A stretch of 64,000 bases of DNA. Origin: Alkalimonas mucilaginosa. GTDB taxonomy: Bacteria > Pseudomonadota > Gammaproteobacteria > Enterobacterales > Alteromonadaceae. The DNA lies in assembly GCF_036327005.1 (NCBI RefSeq), contig NZ_JAUGZK010000012.1:54009-118008 (forward strand), read 5' to 3'. Below are positions 35,455 through 44,786 of the stretch, piece after piece. A program made the translations under genes and the position numbers. Every line of letters starts with the position of its first letter. Position 1 is the first letter of the stretch. A model generated the notes under the pieces. The model was given only the letters and a program-made list of their open reading frames with translations, made no database searches and was not told where the DNA came from.

Positions 35455-35461
35455 CAAGCCA

Positions 35462-35487
35462 GGGTGGTATCGACACAGATACCACCC
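35462..35487. terminator. Bidirectional hairpin after tex
   Basis: GGGTGGTATC (35462-35471) pairs perfectly with GATACCACCC (35478-35487) over a 6-base loop, 7 bases after the tex stop and just before the convergent regulator's stop. U-runs are weak, so this is a structural call. Confidence 0.6.
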
Positions 35488-35490
35488 GGA

Positions 35491-37668
35491 TTACTCCGCT
35501 GCAGTTAACAAGCCATGGCGCAACCGCATAATATCCACTCGGGGTTGCTGATCAATTTCCAGATAGAGCCGCTGCACATCGGCCGCATAACTAAAGGTGT
35601 TGTTCTCACTGATTTGCTCTGGCGACAGTTGGATCCTATCGGTCAGGATACCACTGTGCCAATCCAGATAACGCAGCACCAACTGCTCGGTGCTTTGCTG
35701 CAGAAAATACAGGCCGCTGCTGTCTGCGGTCCAGGCGTAGCTTGAGGTAAAGTCTTCGCCACTTAGCAGCTGCAACTCTTCCCCATCGGCGCTAAGTTGC
35801 CACAAGCCCAGGTTACGCCCTTTGGTGAAAAGCAGCCGCTCAGCATCCCACATCTGAGCCAACAAGCCGCCCTGAAAAGTGAGTTGTTGCACACTTTGGT
35901 CATGGCGATCAAAGCGGTATAGATTGCGATTGGAACTAAAGATCACAGCACTGTCGTCGTACCACCAGCTAGGCCGCACATGCCAACGCAGCCCGGTGTT
36001 TAAACTGGTTAACTTGCCGGTCGCCACCTCCAGCAAGGTGAGGGTATCGTGATCTTCCCCAGGGAAACGAGCTACAAAAGCGACCTGATCTCCTGAGTGC
36101 GACCAACGGGGGTATTTCACCCTGCTTTGTAAAAAAGTCAGTTGACGGCGATTCTGCATCGAAGCATCTGCCATCCATACTTCGGAGTAACCCGATTCAT
36201 TGCTGATGTATACCAGAGCACCGCGCTTGCTGTTGTAATGCGGATTTTCAAAACGGTTATCCGATACCGTCAGTGGAAACAGTGCACTGACCAAACGCGG
36301 ATTGATCGGTAGATATGCCAGTTGGGGCGCACTGCTCATGCTGTGAAAGAAAACCTCCCCACTGGCAGAGATCCGGCTTTGACCACCAAAGTCTTCCAAC
36401 CCAAGGTTGGTAGTGGTACCACTTGCTAAGTCCAGCACAAAGCCCTGCCGCTGCCCATGATGCAAGGCTGCATACAGCACCTTATCCCCTGCGGGATGCC
36501 AGCTGATACCAATAATATCCTCTTCCCCAAAGGTTAACTGGCGTTCATCGCCGGTGGTCAGGTTGCGGACAAAAAGCTCTTCCGATAAGCGGTGCAACCG
36601 GCGGGTTAGCAACAGCTGCTGTCCATCCGGTGAGAATGCCAGATCCCGCACCCGGGCATCGCAGTGGTTCTGGCAGGCAATAGGCTCTACCCTGGCTTCT
36701 GGATTCAGCAGATCCAACTGGTAAAGGCTGTTGCCTTCATCGGTATAAGGCCCGCTAAATACCAGATAACGCCCATCGGGTGATACATCCAGATAGACCC
36801 TGCTATGCCGGCTGCAACTGGCTAACGGTTCCTGATTCAGCGTCACCACATCCAGGCGTTTAATGGCGCAGACCCCGTCTACCGGTCTGCGGCTGGAGTA
36901 ATAGAGGTAACGATTATCCGGTGACCACACCATGGCACCATCGCGGTTTTCACCAAACGTCAGTTGCTTAAAATCATTCGCACGGCTCAGTTCCACCAGG
37001 TAAAGATTGGCTGCCTGATCAATTTTTTGCCAACTGAATGCCAGCAAACGACCATCCCGGCTTAACGCCGGATACATGGCCCGGCCATCACCCCGGGTAA
37101 TGGCATCGAGCTGCCAGGCAGGTGCCGGCTTGCCGGCTTCAGAGTTTCCGGAAAATGGCCACTGCCACCAGAGCAAGCTTGCCAACAACACCCCAGCTCC
37201 CAAGGGCCACCAGCGCCACCAGGATGCCTCAGGTCCACTTTGTACTTGCACCGCTGGCCGGCTCTGGGGCTGCCCATTCATGTTGGATGCTGCAGCGGTA
37301 AAGTGCGGGGCTATATCCAGCCGATAGCCTTTTTTCCGCACCGTTACGATGCAATCGGGCAGGCCCATTTGCTGCAATTGATGCCGCAATTGCCAGATGG
37401 CATTGGTCAGGGCTTTCTCACCCACATAGTTGTTTCCCGCCCATACTGAGTCAATCAGCTCTTGCCGACTGACCAGCCGCGGGTACTGTTGTGCCAAAAA
37501 TGCGAGGACCTCTATCGGTTTGAGCTGCATACAAACGGGCTCAGCCTTGCCATCAGATAAGGTCAGGCTGGCTTGATCCACCAAAATAGCACCAAGATAA
37601 AAGCAACTGCTCATCGGCTGTATGGGTACCAGAGGTTGTAGGTCGGTTAACATGGCAGACTGTAACAA
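35491..37668 (-). CDS. CadC-like winged-helix regulator with beta-propeller
   Basis: This 725-residue membrane-bound transcription factor has an OmpR-type winged helix at about residues 22-118 (VLAFLAQQYPRLVSRQELID, then VRKKGYRLD) and a membrane helix at about 150-170. A periplasmic beta-propeller of TolB/PD40 repeats follows (SPDNRYLYYSSRR, SPDGRYLVFSG, SPDGQQLLLTRR, HPAGDKVLYA). Such proteins read a periplasmic signal and bind DNA directly, with no phosphorelay. The TTG at 37668 has AGGA upstream; an ATG at 37653 is the alternative. The adjacent TonB receptor on the same strand, 76 bases upstream, is its likely target. Ligand unknown. Confidence 0.85.
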   Translation of the reverse strand: MLQSAMLTDLQPLVPIQPMSSCFYLGAILVDQASLTLSDGKAEPVCMQLKPIEVLAFLAQQYPRLVSRQELIDSVWAGNNYVGEKALTNAIWQLRHQLQQMGLPDCIVTVRKKGYRLDIAPHFTAAASNMNGQPQSRPAVQVQSGPEASWWRWWPLGAGVLLASLLWWQWPFSGNSEAGKPAPAWQLDAITRGDGRAMYPALSRDGRLLAFSWQKIDQAANLYLVELSRANDFKQLTFGENRDGAMVWSPDNRYLYYSSRRPVDGVCAIKRLDVVTLNQEPLASCSRHSRVYLDVSPDGRYLVFSGPYTDEGNSLYQLDLLNPEARVEPIACQNHCDARVRDLAFSPDGQQLLLTRRLHRLSEELFVRNLTTGDERQLTFGEEDIIGISWHPAGDKVLYAALHHGQRQGFVLDLASGTTTNLGLEDFGGQSRISASGEVFFHSMSSAPQLAYLPINPRLVSALFPLTVSDNRFENPHYNSKRGALVYISNESGYSEVWMADASMQNRRQLTFLQSRVKYPRWSHSGDQVAFVARFPGEDHDTLTLLEVATGKLTSLNTGLRWHVRPSWWYDDSAVIFSSNRNLYRFDRHDQSVQQLTFQGGLLAQMWDAERLLFTKGRNLGLWQLSADGEELQLLSGEDFTSSYAWTADSSGLYFLQQSTEQLVLRYLDWHSGILTDRIQLSPEQISENNTFSYAADVQRLYLEIDQQPRVDIMRLRHGLLTAAE

Positions 37669-37706
37669 TTTTTCCTGCCCCTCTCAACAACAGCAATCAC
37701 TGAGGT

Positions 37707-37737
37707 TGCCAAGACTCCCGGAGTGGGAGCCTTGGCA
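37707..37737 (-). terminator. Hairpin terminator after TonB receptor
   Basis: TGCCAAGACTCCC (37707-37719) pairs with GGGAGCCTTGGCA (37725-37737), 13 pairs with one mismatch, 5-base loop, eight bases after the receptor stop. It separates the receptor from the downstream regulator gene. No long U-run. Confidence 0.6.
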
Positions 37738-37744
37738 CTGGTGA

Positions 37745-40501
37745 TCAGAACTGATACCGTACGGCCCCATAAAAGGTCCGTCCAACCACATTGTAGCCGC
37801 TGTTGGTGCGGAAGTACGGTTGGCTGTTCCGGCTGGGGTGTCCTTCGACATACTGCGGTGGCATGGTATTGGTTAAATTATTAATACCCAGTGTCAAACG
37901 CAAATTGCGATTAAATTGATAACTGCCATTAAGATTCACCCTGGTGTAAGGTGCTAACTTGCTCCATACCCGCTCGGTGTATGCATTGTTATCCTCGTCA
38001 CGCAAAGTCCAGGTATGCCAGCCTTCGGCGCTGCCAAGATAGTGCCAGCTCAGGTTCAGATTTAAATCATTCAGGCTGTAACGCACCGAGGCGCCCGCTT
38101 TCCAGGCTGGCAGATAGTCATCTTTGGTTTCATCAATGCGCTCGGCTTCGGCAAAGGACTGGTATTCTTTCTTCAGAGTATGGGAAAGATCTGCTTTCCA
38201 GCGCAGTCGACCATAGTCGCCTAAATCCATCCGGTACTCGACTTCAAAATCTATACCTTGCGATGCTTCATACGAACTATTGATTTCACCACGGCGCACA
38301 CACAAGATATCCAGATAGTCATTGCCTTGTTGCTGCTGCATGATGTAACCAAGGCTTTCCAACTCACGGCAATTACTGGCCTGGCCCGTCATGTCATAAG
38401 CCGGGTTCTCCAGCACCCGCTGTACCGACTCCCGATAAACAGCCCCTGTTAACGAGATGCGCCAGTAATCCAGGCTCATGCTAAGATCGTCGGTCAATTG
38501 AGCCACTACGCCAAGATTAAAAAATTTGCCTTTTTCCTCTTCCAAATCAACATTACCGGCGGTAATGGACTCAAACTGATCGGTCACATCCGCTGGATGG
38601 TTTGGGTCGATGTGTTGATTGGTACTGGTAAATGAACGGCTGGGGCCAGCATACAACCGATGCAAATCCGGCGCCCGAAAACTTTTACCGCCATTAAGAC
38701 GGAACAAGGTATTCTCGGTCGGCCGGTACACCAGGCCAGCTTGTGGGGTTAAAGCCCCGCCAACATCGGATTGATCATCATAACGGTCATAGCGCAGTGC
38801 CAGGCTGGCTTCCAGCTGCCCCCAACCGCCAGGCTGATCCAGCAATGGCAATGCCAGCTCACCGGCGGTTGCATACCGCTTGCGATCACCGCGGCCTTGC
38901 GTGCCCCCCTGTCCCAACAGATTATCGTTCAGGGTATGCTCGTCTTTGTGATCAAAGTACCATTCCCGCGCCCATTCGGCCGACCAGGCAAATTGCACAG
39001 TGCCTGCGGGCAATTCAAATAAATCACCGGTTAACACTGCAGAAAGCTGGTTCATGCCAGAGCCTGCATCGGTCAGGGTTTCAGCATACAAATGCTCCAC
39101 CTGGGCTGGTGTCATTTTATCCAGTGGGTACCATTTATCCGGGTTGGCCGAGTCGGCCGGATCAAAACTAATCACCTCAAGCAGACGATCAGCCCGCATT
39201 TGGTTGCGACCAATCCGCTCAAAAGTGCTCTTACCATAAGCCCAGCTCAGTTCAAGATCGTAATCACCTACCCGCCCCTGTAAACCGATGGAGCTATTCA
39301 GGCTCTTTTGCAAGCCAGTGTAATCGCGGCGTTGGCCGTAATCATCCAAGCGGCGATACACCCGAAACTCCCGGCTCTGCTCGAAATCACTGGCATCGTA
39401 GCTGTAGACACCTGGGTTATTCTGATCCATGTAGAAGGTTGGGCTAACGCTTTTTTGGCCATTGCCACGGGTCGTTTCGCGATCACTGCCCTGCAGCATG
39501 ATGTTGTAACTCCAGTCGGAGTTCAGCTCTCCCTGATGATTCATCACCAGGTTCCATTCTCTCTTGCCGGTATGCAAACTGGCATCTCGGTCCGAATCAT
39601 AGCGACACTTATAACGACTTTCGTCATCGTTCCAGATGCCATAACTGCCAAACAGCTCCTGACACTGCTGCTCATTGGCCATAATGTATGTGGTCGCAGA
39701 ACCCGACTGCCCCTGGTTGTGGAACACCCGACTGTAATCGCGCAAGTAAGCCGAGGTAGAGCTGAAAGTGTCGGTGCCATCCGGACCACCCACCTGGGTA
39801 AAATCGCGCTGGCCACGGCGCAGCATCTCATCATCCCGGTATTCCAGTACAAACATGGTCTGACCAAGACGGCTGTTCATGCCGTGCGTGAGTGTGGCCC
39901 GGCTTTTATCCCGCCCCCCTAATTGTGGATTTTCATGACGAAGATCCAATTGAGTTCGCTCAAAGGTGCTTTTCAGAATAATATTGACCACACCACCAAT
40001 GGCATCGGAACCGTATATCGCCGAAGCACCACCACTTAAAATTTCGATGCGCTCAATGGCACTGGTTGGAAAGGTTGAAGTATCGACAAAGTTGCTGGAG
40101 CCACCGGTTGCCGTTGGGTATTGCGGTACCCGTTTGCCATTAACCAGGACCAGAGTACGGTTGGCTCCCATACCACGCATATTGATGGTGTTGGCTCCCT
40201 GGGTCCAGCTGCTTTCATTGCCCTCAATGGTACGGCCAGAGTTAAACACTGAGGCTTGCAGCAGCTCTTCGACGCTGGTAAAGCCACTGGCTTCAATCTC
40301 TGCAGCGCTGATCACCGTCACTGGGGCCACTCCTTCCAGATCCGTGCGCTTAATTCTGGAGCCGGTGACTTCTATCCGCTCTACCGTCTGTTCGATAGTG
40401 TCGCTGTCTGCGGCGTATATCGGGCTGGCTGTACCCAGCCCTAGCAAGCCACCGGCCATCGCCACCTGAATGGCCCACGTCAGTTGTTTCTTTCTGGTCA
40501 T
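37745..40501 (-). CDS. Large TonB-dependent receptor
   Basis: This 918-residue outer-membrane receptor has a signal peptide (about 1-30, ending SPIYA), then IEVTGSRIKRTDLEGVAPVTVI. That opening is the mark of the large Alteromonadales/Xanthomonadales subfamily often linked to carbohydrate or peptide uptake. The plug covers about 50-170 (NMRGMGANRTLVLVNGKRVP), and the barrel runs to the terminal Phe (VRYQF), with the TonB C-box FDRYDDQSDVGGALTPQAG and GKSFRAPDL typical of the group. Neighbouring genes include a CadC-like regulator, an M43 protease and a phosphatase. A substrate cannot be assigned from sequence. Confidence 0.93.
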   Translation of the reverse strand: MTRKKQLTWAIQVAMAGGLLGLGTASPIYAADSDTIEQTVERIEVTGSRIKRTDLEGVAPVTVISAAEIEASGFTSVEELLQASVFNSGRTIEGNESSWTQGANTINMRGMGANRTLVLVNGKRVPQYPTATGGSSNFVDTSTFPTSAIERIEILSGGASAIYGSDAIGGVVNIILKSTFERTQLDLRHENPQLGGRDKSRATLTHGMNSRLGQTMFVLEYRDDEMLRRGQRDFTQVGGPDGTDTFSSTSAYLRDYSRVFHNQGQSGSATTYIMANEQQCQELFGSYGIWNDDESRYKCRYDSDRDASLHTGKREWNLVMNHQGELNSDWSYNIMLQGSDRETTRGNGQKSVSPTFYMDQNNPGVYSYDASDFEQSREFRVYRRLDDYGQRRDYTGLQKSLNSSIGLQGRVGDYDLELSWAYGKSTFERIGRNQMRADRLLEVISFDPADSANPDKWYPLDKMTPAQVEHLYAETLTDAGSGMNQLSAVLTGDLFELPAGTVQFAWSAEWAREWYFDHKDEHTLNDNLLGQGGTQGRGDRKRYATAGELALPLLDQPGGWGQLEASLALRYDRYDDQSDVGGALTPQAGLVYRPTENTLFRLNGGKSFRAPDLHRLYAGPSRSFTSTNQHIDPNHPADVTDQFESITAGNVDLEEEKGKFFNLGVVAQLTDDLSMSLDYWRISLTGAVYRESVQRVLENPAYDMTGQASNCRELESLGYIMQQQQGNDYLDILCVRRGEINSSYEASQGIDFEVEYRMDLGDYGRLRWKADLSHTLKKEYQSFAEAERIDETKDDYLPAWKAGASVRYSLNDLNLNLSWHYLGSAEGWHTWTLRDEDNNAYTERVWSKLAPYTRVNLNGSYQFNRNLRLTLGINNLTNTMPPQYVEGHPSRNSQPYFRTNSGYNVVGRTFYGAVRYQF

Positions 40502-40712
40502 GATTTCAGTTCCTGTTCAATACACATTGTTGCTTTGTTATTTTGTAAGCGGGCGACTGCAGCCTGCCCACCGCCTGATGGCTTGGTCAGTCACTCCAGG
40601 GAGATGAAGAAAAACTGACCATTCCATCATTACCCGACAGGGTTGCAACACAATGCTTGCAGGCTCTTTTCTACACCGCTTCTATCTCTTTTGAATATCT
40701 ATTGTTTATTTA

Positions 40713-42098
40713 TCAATCAGTTGAAATGATATTGTCATCATTTTTCCCGGCATAGCGCAGCACATACTGCATCAGTTGCCGGGCAATATCGGTGTTGTCC
40801 TGAAAACCGGCGAAGTCTTGTTGCCACTTCCCATAAGCCAACACCGGTACATCCGCTGCAGTATGGCCAGTCGTGGTCCAGCCGGTATGGCTGGCCCGGT
40901 TGATCTGTTCAGTCAGCGCAAAGCGGAAAGCCCGCCGATCCAAGGTCCGCGCGGCAAAAAGCGAGGCTTGAACGTCTTCAGGCAACTCAATCGCGGTTAG
41001 CTCCATCCAGCGTTGATAAAAAGCTGCAGCACTGTTCAGCGCCTGAAGTTCTTCTGCCAACGCTGCTGCTGTCATTTGTACTTGCATGATCACCTGTGGT
41101 AACCAGGCATAAATACCATCGGCACCAATCGACAGGCCGCCGGTTTCGTGATCCGCCGTAATCACCAGCAAGGTATCCGGATGCTGATCAACAAAGTGCT
41201 TCGCCACCGCAACCGCTTCGGCAAAGTCGGCCATTTCAGCCATGGCGCAAGCAATGTCATTGGCATGGCCACACCAATCAATCTGGCTGCCTTCTACCAT
41301 TAATAAAAAACCCTGTTCATTGGGTGCCAGCAGTTTCAACGCTTTTTCCGTTAAGCGGGCCAGCGGCCTTGGCTCCGGGTTGTTCAGTGCCGATGGCAAG
41401 CCTTTTTCCGCCAACAAGGCCAATGCGGGCTTTTGTGTTAGCTGGGCCAGGTCCTGCCAGTTATCAGCATACTGATAGCCATTGGCTTTAAACTCAGCCA
41501 CCAAATTGCGATCTTCACGGATAAAATACTCAGTACCACCGCCCAGAATCACATCTGCAACGATCTGACCATCGACCCGGTAATCCAGGTACATATCCGC
41601 AATGGCATCGTAATTACGCCGGCTTGGGTTATGTGCCAGAAATCCTGCAGGGGTAGCATGGTTCACCTGGGAGCTGGCAACAATGCCATTGGCTTTCCCC
41701 AGCCGCTTGGCCAATTGCATCATGGTGCCGATTGGCAGATGTTGCTGGTCGACCGCGATAGCACCATTGAAGGTTTTCACTCCCGTTGCCAGTGCTGTTG
41801 CCGAAGCAGCGGAGTCGGTGACAAAGGTGTTATCCGCCGGATAAGTGCTCGAGATACCAAGCCACAACTCGTCAAAAATAGTGGCTGCAACCTCAGCCGA
41901 AGGTTCTGTAGCCAGGTAGTAACGGTAAGCCGTCAGGTAATTGGCCCCCATACCATCCCCTATCATAAAGATAATGTTTTTAGGCGCGGTTGCTTCCCCG
42001 ACCTGTCGCTCTGACGTTGGTATCTCAGTGCTGGTTAAGCTGCAACCAAGCAGCAGCGAGCTGGCCAGCAAGCCAGTCAAACAAGATGACATCTTCAT
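40713..42098 (-). CDS. Alkaline phosphatase, PhoA-type lipoprotein
   Basis: This 461-residue periplasmic or outer-membrane lipoprotein (lipobox LLLGC, Cys19) releases phosphate from monoesters. Metal motifs are IGDGMGANY (Asp ligand), VTDSAASATALATG with the nucleophilic Ser, VEGSQIDWCGHAND, ITADHETGG and HTAADVPV (His). The N-terminal 'TERQVG' region is unrelated to the signal. No Pho-box-like site is seen before its start, so phosphate control is not supported here. It may be co-transcribed with the M43 protease gene, 39 bases upstream. Confidence 0.93.
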   Translation of the reverse strand: MKMSSCLTGLLASSLLLGCSLTSTEIPTSERQVGEATAPKNIIFMIGDGMGANYLTAYRYYLATEPSAEVAATIFDELWLGISSTYPADNTFVTDSAASATALATGVKTFNGAIAVDQQHLPIGTMMQLAKRLGKANGIVASSQVNHATPAGFLAHNPSRRNYDAIADMYLDYRVDGQIVADVILGGGTEYFIREDRNLVAEFKANGYQYADNWQDLAQLTQKPALALLAEKGLPSALNNPEPRPLARLTEKALKLLAPNEQGFLLMVEGSQIDWCGHANDIACAMAEMADFAEAVAVAKHFVDQHPDTLLVITADHETGGLSIGADGIYAWLPQVIMQVQMTAAALAEELQALNSAAAFYQRWMELTAIELPEDVQASLFAARTLDRRAFRFALTEQINRASHTGWTTTGHTAADVPVLAYGKWQQDFAGFQDNTDIARQLMQYVLRYAGKNDDNIISTD

Positions 42099-42137
42099 AG
42101 GTTCTCCTTAAGTGTGCTGCGCGGACAGCAGCGTGCG

Positions 42138-43403
42138 TTACTGCAGTACCCGGATGGATTGCAAACGCAGTTGATCCAACGCCATATGGCTGTGACGGCC
42201 CGAACCGACCTGGCCACGAAAACGCAATTGAAACGCCGCTGTGGCCTCAAGTTGAATGCAGCTCTGACTCCAGGGGCTGTCTGCCTGATGCTGCTCACCA
42301 GCCATCTGCCAGAGGGTGTGCCAATCGGTTCCCGGTTGCCGTTGCTGCAACTGCAATTGCCCCATGGTGGCGCCATGCATATGGTAGGAAAAACAAAACT
42401 CCACCTTATTTTCCGAGTCCAGCCGGAACCAGGGGCTTAGCAGATGTGCAACGGCACCAGCACCGACACTGCCATTGAGATAAATAAAGTGTCGTCCATC
42501 AGCCGCGCCATGCTGGGGCCCACTGCGTCTGGTGCCGGTTGAAGGGGCTACTGTCCAGTTGGCATCATCGGTTACTACATCATTAAGCCAGCTGAATTGC
42601 TGCCAGGGTGCGGGTTCAAAACTTTCGTACAAGGGCAAAGCCGTCAGGGTCGGCATCTTTTGCTGATAAACTCCCCCTACCTGATGGCCAAGATAAAAAC
42701 GGTCATTAATTAACGTGTGCTGCATGCGGCTTATCTGCTCGGGCGAGAAGTGCGTTCGGCACTCCGAGCGGCCGCGTGACATAAAGTTTCGGCCATCAGG
42801 TACGGGATCCAATGGCTCCTTTCCTATGTACTCGCAGCTTTGCGGATCGAAATCCCGGCGGCTTTCCACAGGATCGTAGGGGGTGTCGCACAGCAAATCG
42901 CCACTGTTCCAGCAGAAGGCTCCGAAGCGTGAACTGCTAAAGGTATGAAGTAAACCAAAGTAGTGCCCAACTTCATGGATCAAAGTGGTGTAAGGCAGGC
43001 GTGAAGCCCGCACAAAAACATAATCACGCTGACGGAACGGGAAGTTAGCCCGGCCATTGCCACTTAAAGAGTTCAGGTGAAATACATTGAGTGCGTTGGA
43101 CACTGTCAACTCATCCAAGCTCTGCCAATAACTGTCACTATCCCAGCCCTGATACCAGTCATCCCTGTCGATGTAACGAATTTCCATACTGAAAAAAAAC
43201 AATCCGCTGCCTGCAAAAGCCTGATTTAATCGCTGCATGGCCTCGGCAATCGTTTGCTCCGATACAACCGCTTCTTGCCCCTGACTATCCCGGCTAACAT
43301 GGTGCACCACCGGAATAGATGCTGCTGCCAGGGCAGATACCGGCAGCTGCAACAAAATAAAGGATGCCAACCACATCAGAATGACACAACAATACAACCG
43401 CAT
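42138..43403 (-). CDS. Secreted M43-type zinc metalloprotease with MAM-like tail
   Basis: This 421-residue exported protein has a signal peptide (about 1-27) and HEVGHYFGLLH at residues 143-153, the extended metzincin zinc motif HExxHxxGxxH. CDTPYDP and the MSRGRSECRTHFSPEQ region contain the Met-turn of pappalysin-like M43 peptidases. A C-terminal domain (about 280-415; FCFSYHMHGATMGQL, LWQMAGEQHQADSPW, ALDQLRL) resembles a eukaryote-type MAM domain. The enzyme is probably a T2SS substrate, which would fit the operon at 17-28 kb. It lies in a row with phosphatase and serine dehydratase genes. Confidence 0.85.
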   Translation of the reverse strand: MRLYCCVILMWLASFILLQLPVSALAAASIPVVHHVSRDSQGQEAVVSEQTIAEAMQRLNQAFAGSGLFFFSMEIRYIDRDDWYQGWDSDSYWQSLDELTVSNALNVFHLNSLSGNGRANFPFRQRDYVFVRASRLPYTTLIHEVGHYFGLLHTFSSSRFGAFCWNSGDLLCDTPYDPVESRRDFDPQSCEYIGKEPLDPVPDGRNFMSRGRSECRTHFSPEQISRMQHTLINDRFYLGHQVGGVYQQKMPTLTALPLYESFEPAPWQQFSWLNDVVTDDANWTVAPSTGTRRSGPQHGAADGRHFIYLNGSVGAGAVAHLLSPWFRLDSENKVEFCFSYHMHGATMGQLQLQQRQPGTDWHTLWQMAGEQHQADSPWSQSCIQLEATAAFQLRFRGQVGSGRHSHMALDQLRLQSIRVLQ

Positions 43404-43421
43404 ACACTGCTACTCCAACAA

Positions 43422-44786
43422 TCAACAATAGCTCACGGCTACTGCCAGGCCACCAAGAGAAGTTTCTTTATAATGATGATGCATATCCCGGCCGGTGGCC
43501 TTCATCGCTGCCATCACTTTATCCAGCGATACCAGGGCTGGGTGCTGATTACGCAATGCCATACGGCTGGCATTGATCGCTTTCATCGCTCCCATCGCAT
43601 TGCGCTCAATGCAAGGCACCTGTACCAGGCCAGCGACCGGATCGCAGGTAAGTCCCAGATGGTGCTCCATACCAATTTCCGCGGCCATCTCAACCTGCGC
43701 AACTGTACCGCCCAGCACAGCAGTCAATCCCGCAGCAGCCATGGAGCATGCAACCCCGACCTCGCCCTGACAGCCCACTTCAGCCCCGGAAATTGACGCG
43801 TTTTGTTTAAACAAGCCGCCAATGGCGGCAGCTGTCAGTAAAAACTGCGCCAAGGTCTCTTGCTGAAACGGCTGCACAAATTGATGGTAATAAGCCATCA
43901 CTGCCGGCAATACCCCGGCAGCTCCATTGGTGGGAGCTGTCACCACCCGACCGCCGGCAGCATTTTCTTCATTAACCGCCATAGCGAAAGCATTCACCCA
44001 ATCCATACAACGCATCGGATCGATGGAGGCCTCTGCCAGCAAACGCTGTTGCAAGGCAGCTGCCCGGCGTTTTAGCTGTAAACCACCCGGCAAGTCCCCA
44101 TGCTGGGACAGCCCTCGCTGCATACAGCTTTGCATCGCCTGCCAAATCGCCTGCAGCTGTTCAGTCAGGGCCTGCCGGGATCTGAGTGCTTGTTCATTGG
44201 CCCACATTAACTGGGCAATGCTCTGGTTGTGCTGCCGGCAAAGCCGAAGTAAATCAGCGGCACTGCTAAAAGGGTAAGGTACGGCAGGACCCGTATGCTG
44301 AGATGGCTGTTGCAACTGTTGCTCTGTCACAACAAAACCGCCACCTATAGAGAAGTAAGTCTGGCGCAATACTTCGTTGTCCCCAACCAGGGCATGCAAC
44401 GACATACCATTGGGGTGCAGTGATAAGTTTTTATCCCGGTGCAGCAGGATGGCCCCGGCTGGAAAGGCGATGGGCTGACAGCCGGCCAACATCAACTGTC
44501 CACTGCGCTCTACTTGCTGTAATAAAGCAGGCACCTGATCCGGCACCACTGCCTCTGGTGTCTCACCCAGCAAGCCCAGAATCACCGCCCGATCAGAGCC
44601 ATGCCCGATGCCTGTCAAGCCGAGGGAGCCATACAGCTCTGCCCGTATCGCCGAGACCTGAGTGAACAGCTTTTGCTGGCGCAATAAGTCAATAAAGTGC
44701 AAAGCCGCCCGCATCGGGCCCACGGTATGGGAACTGGATGGGCCTATACCGATGCGAAACAACTCAAAACAACTGACAAAACTCAT
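43422..44786 (-). CDS. sda: L-serine ammonia-lyase (single-chain, iron-sulfur)
   Basis: This 454-residue enzyme converts L-serine to pyruvate and ammonia. The beta domain (about 1-155; RIGIGPSSSHTVGPMRAA) and the catalytic alpha domain (about 185-450) are fused as in E. coli SdaA/SdaB (454-455 residues). The [4Fe-4S] Cys ligands are in GCQGEVGVACSM and CDPVAGLVQVPC. The start ATG 44786 overlaps the phosphoesterase stop by 4 bases, so the two are translationally coupled; an upstream in-frame start would read into that gene. Its link to the neighbouring hydrolases is unclear. Confidence 0.95.
   Translation of the reverse strand: MSFVSCFELFRIGIGPSSSHTVGPMRAALHFIDLLRQQKLFTQVSAIRAELYGSLGLTGIGHGSDRAVILGLLGETPEAVVPDQVPALLQQVERSGQLMLAGCQPIAFPAGAILLHRDKNLSLHPNGMSLHALVGDNEVLRQTYFSIGGGFVVTEQQLQQPSQHTGPAVPYPFSSAADLLRLCRQHNQSIAQLMWANEQALRSRQALTEQLQAIWQAMQSCMQRGLSQHGDLPGGLQLKRRAAALQQRLLAEASIDPMRCMDWVNAFAMAVNEENAAGGRVVTAPTNGAAGVLPAVMAYYHQFVQPFQQETLAQFLLTAAAIGGLFKQNASISGAEVGCQGEVGVACSMAAAGLTAVLGGTVAQVEMAAEIGMEHHLGLTCDPVAGLVQVPCIERNAMGAMKAINASRMALRNQHPALVSLDKVMAAMKATGRDMHHHYKETSLGGLAVAVSYC

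Noticed and set aside
39308..39922. 204-codon rightward frame opposite the large TonB receptor
   Set aside because: The receptor has clear plug and barrel motifs throughout; the frame is a hydrophobic shadow with no start signal.
42083..42137. Possible Pho box ahead of alkaline phosphatase
   Set aside because: The only ATGACA-like hexamer is inside the coding start and has no partner at 11 bases.
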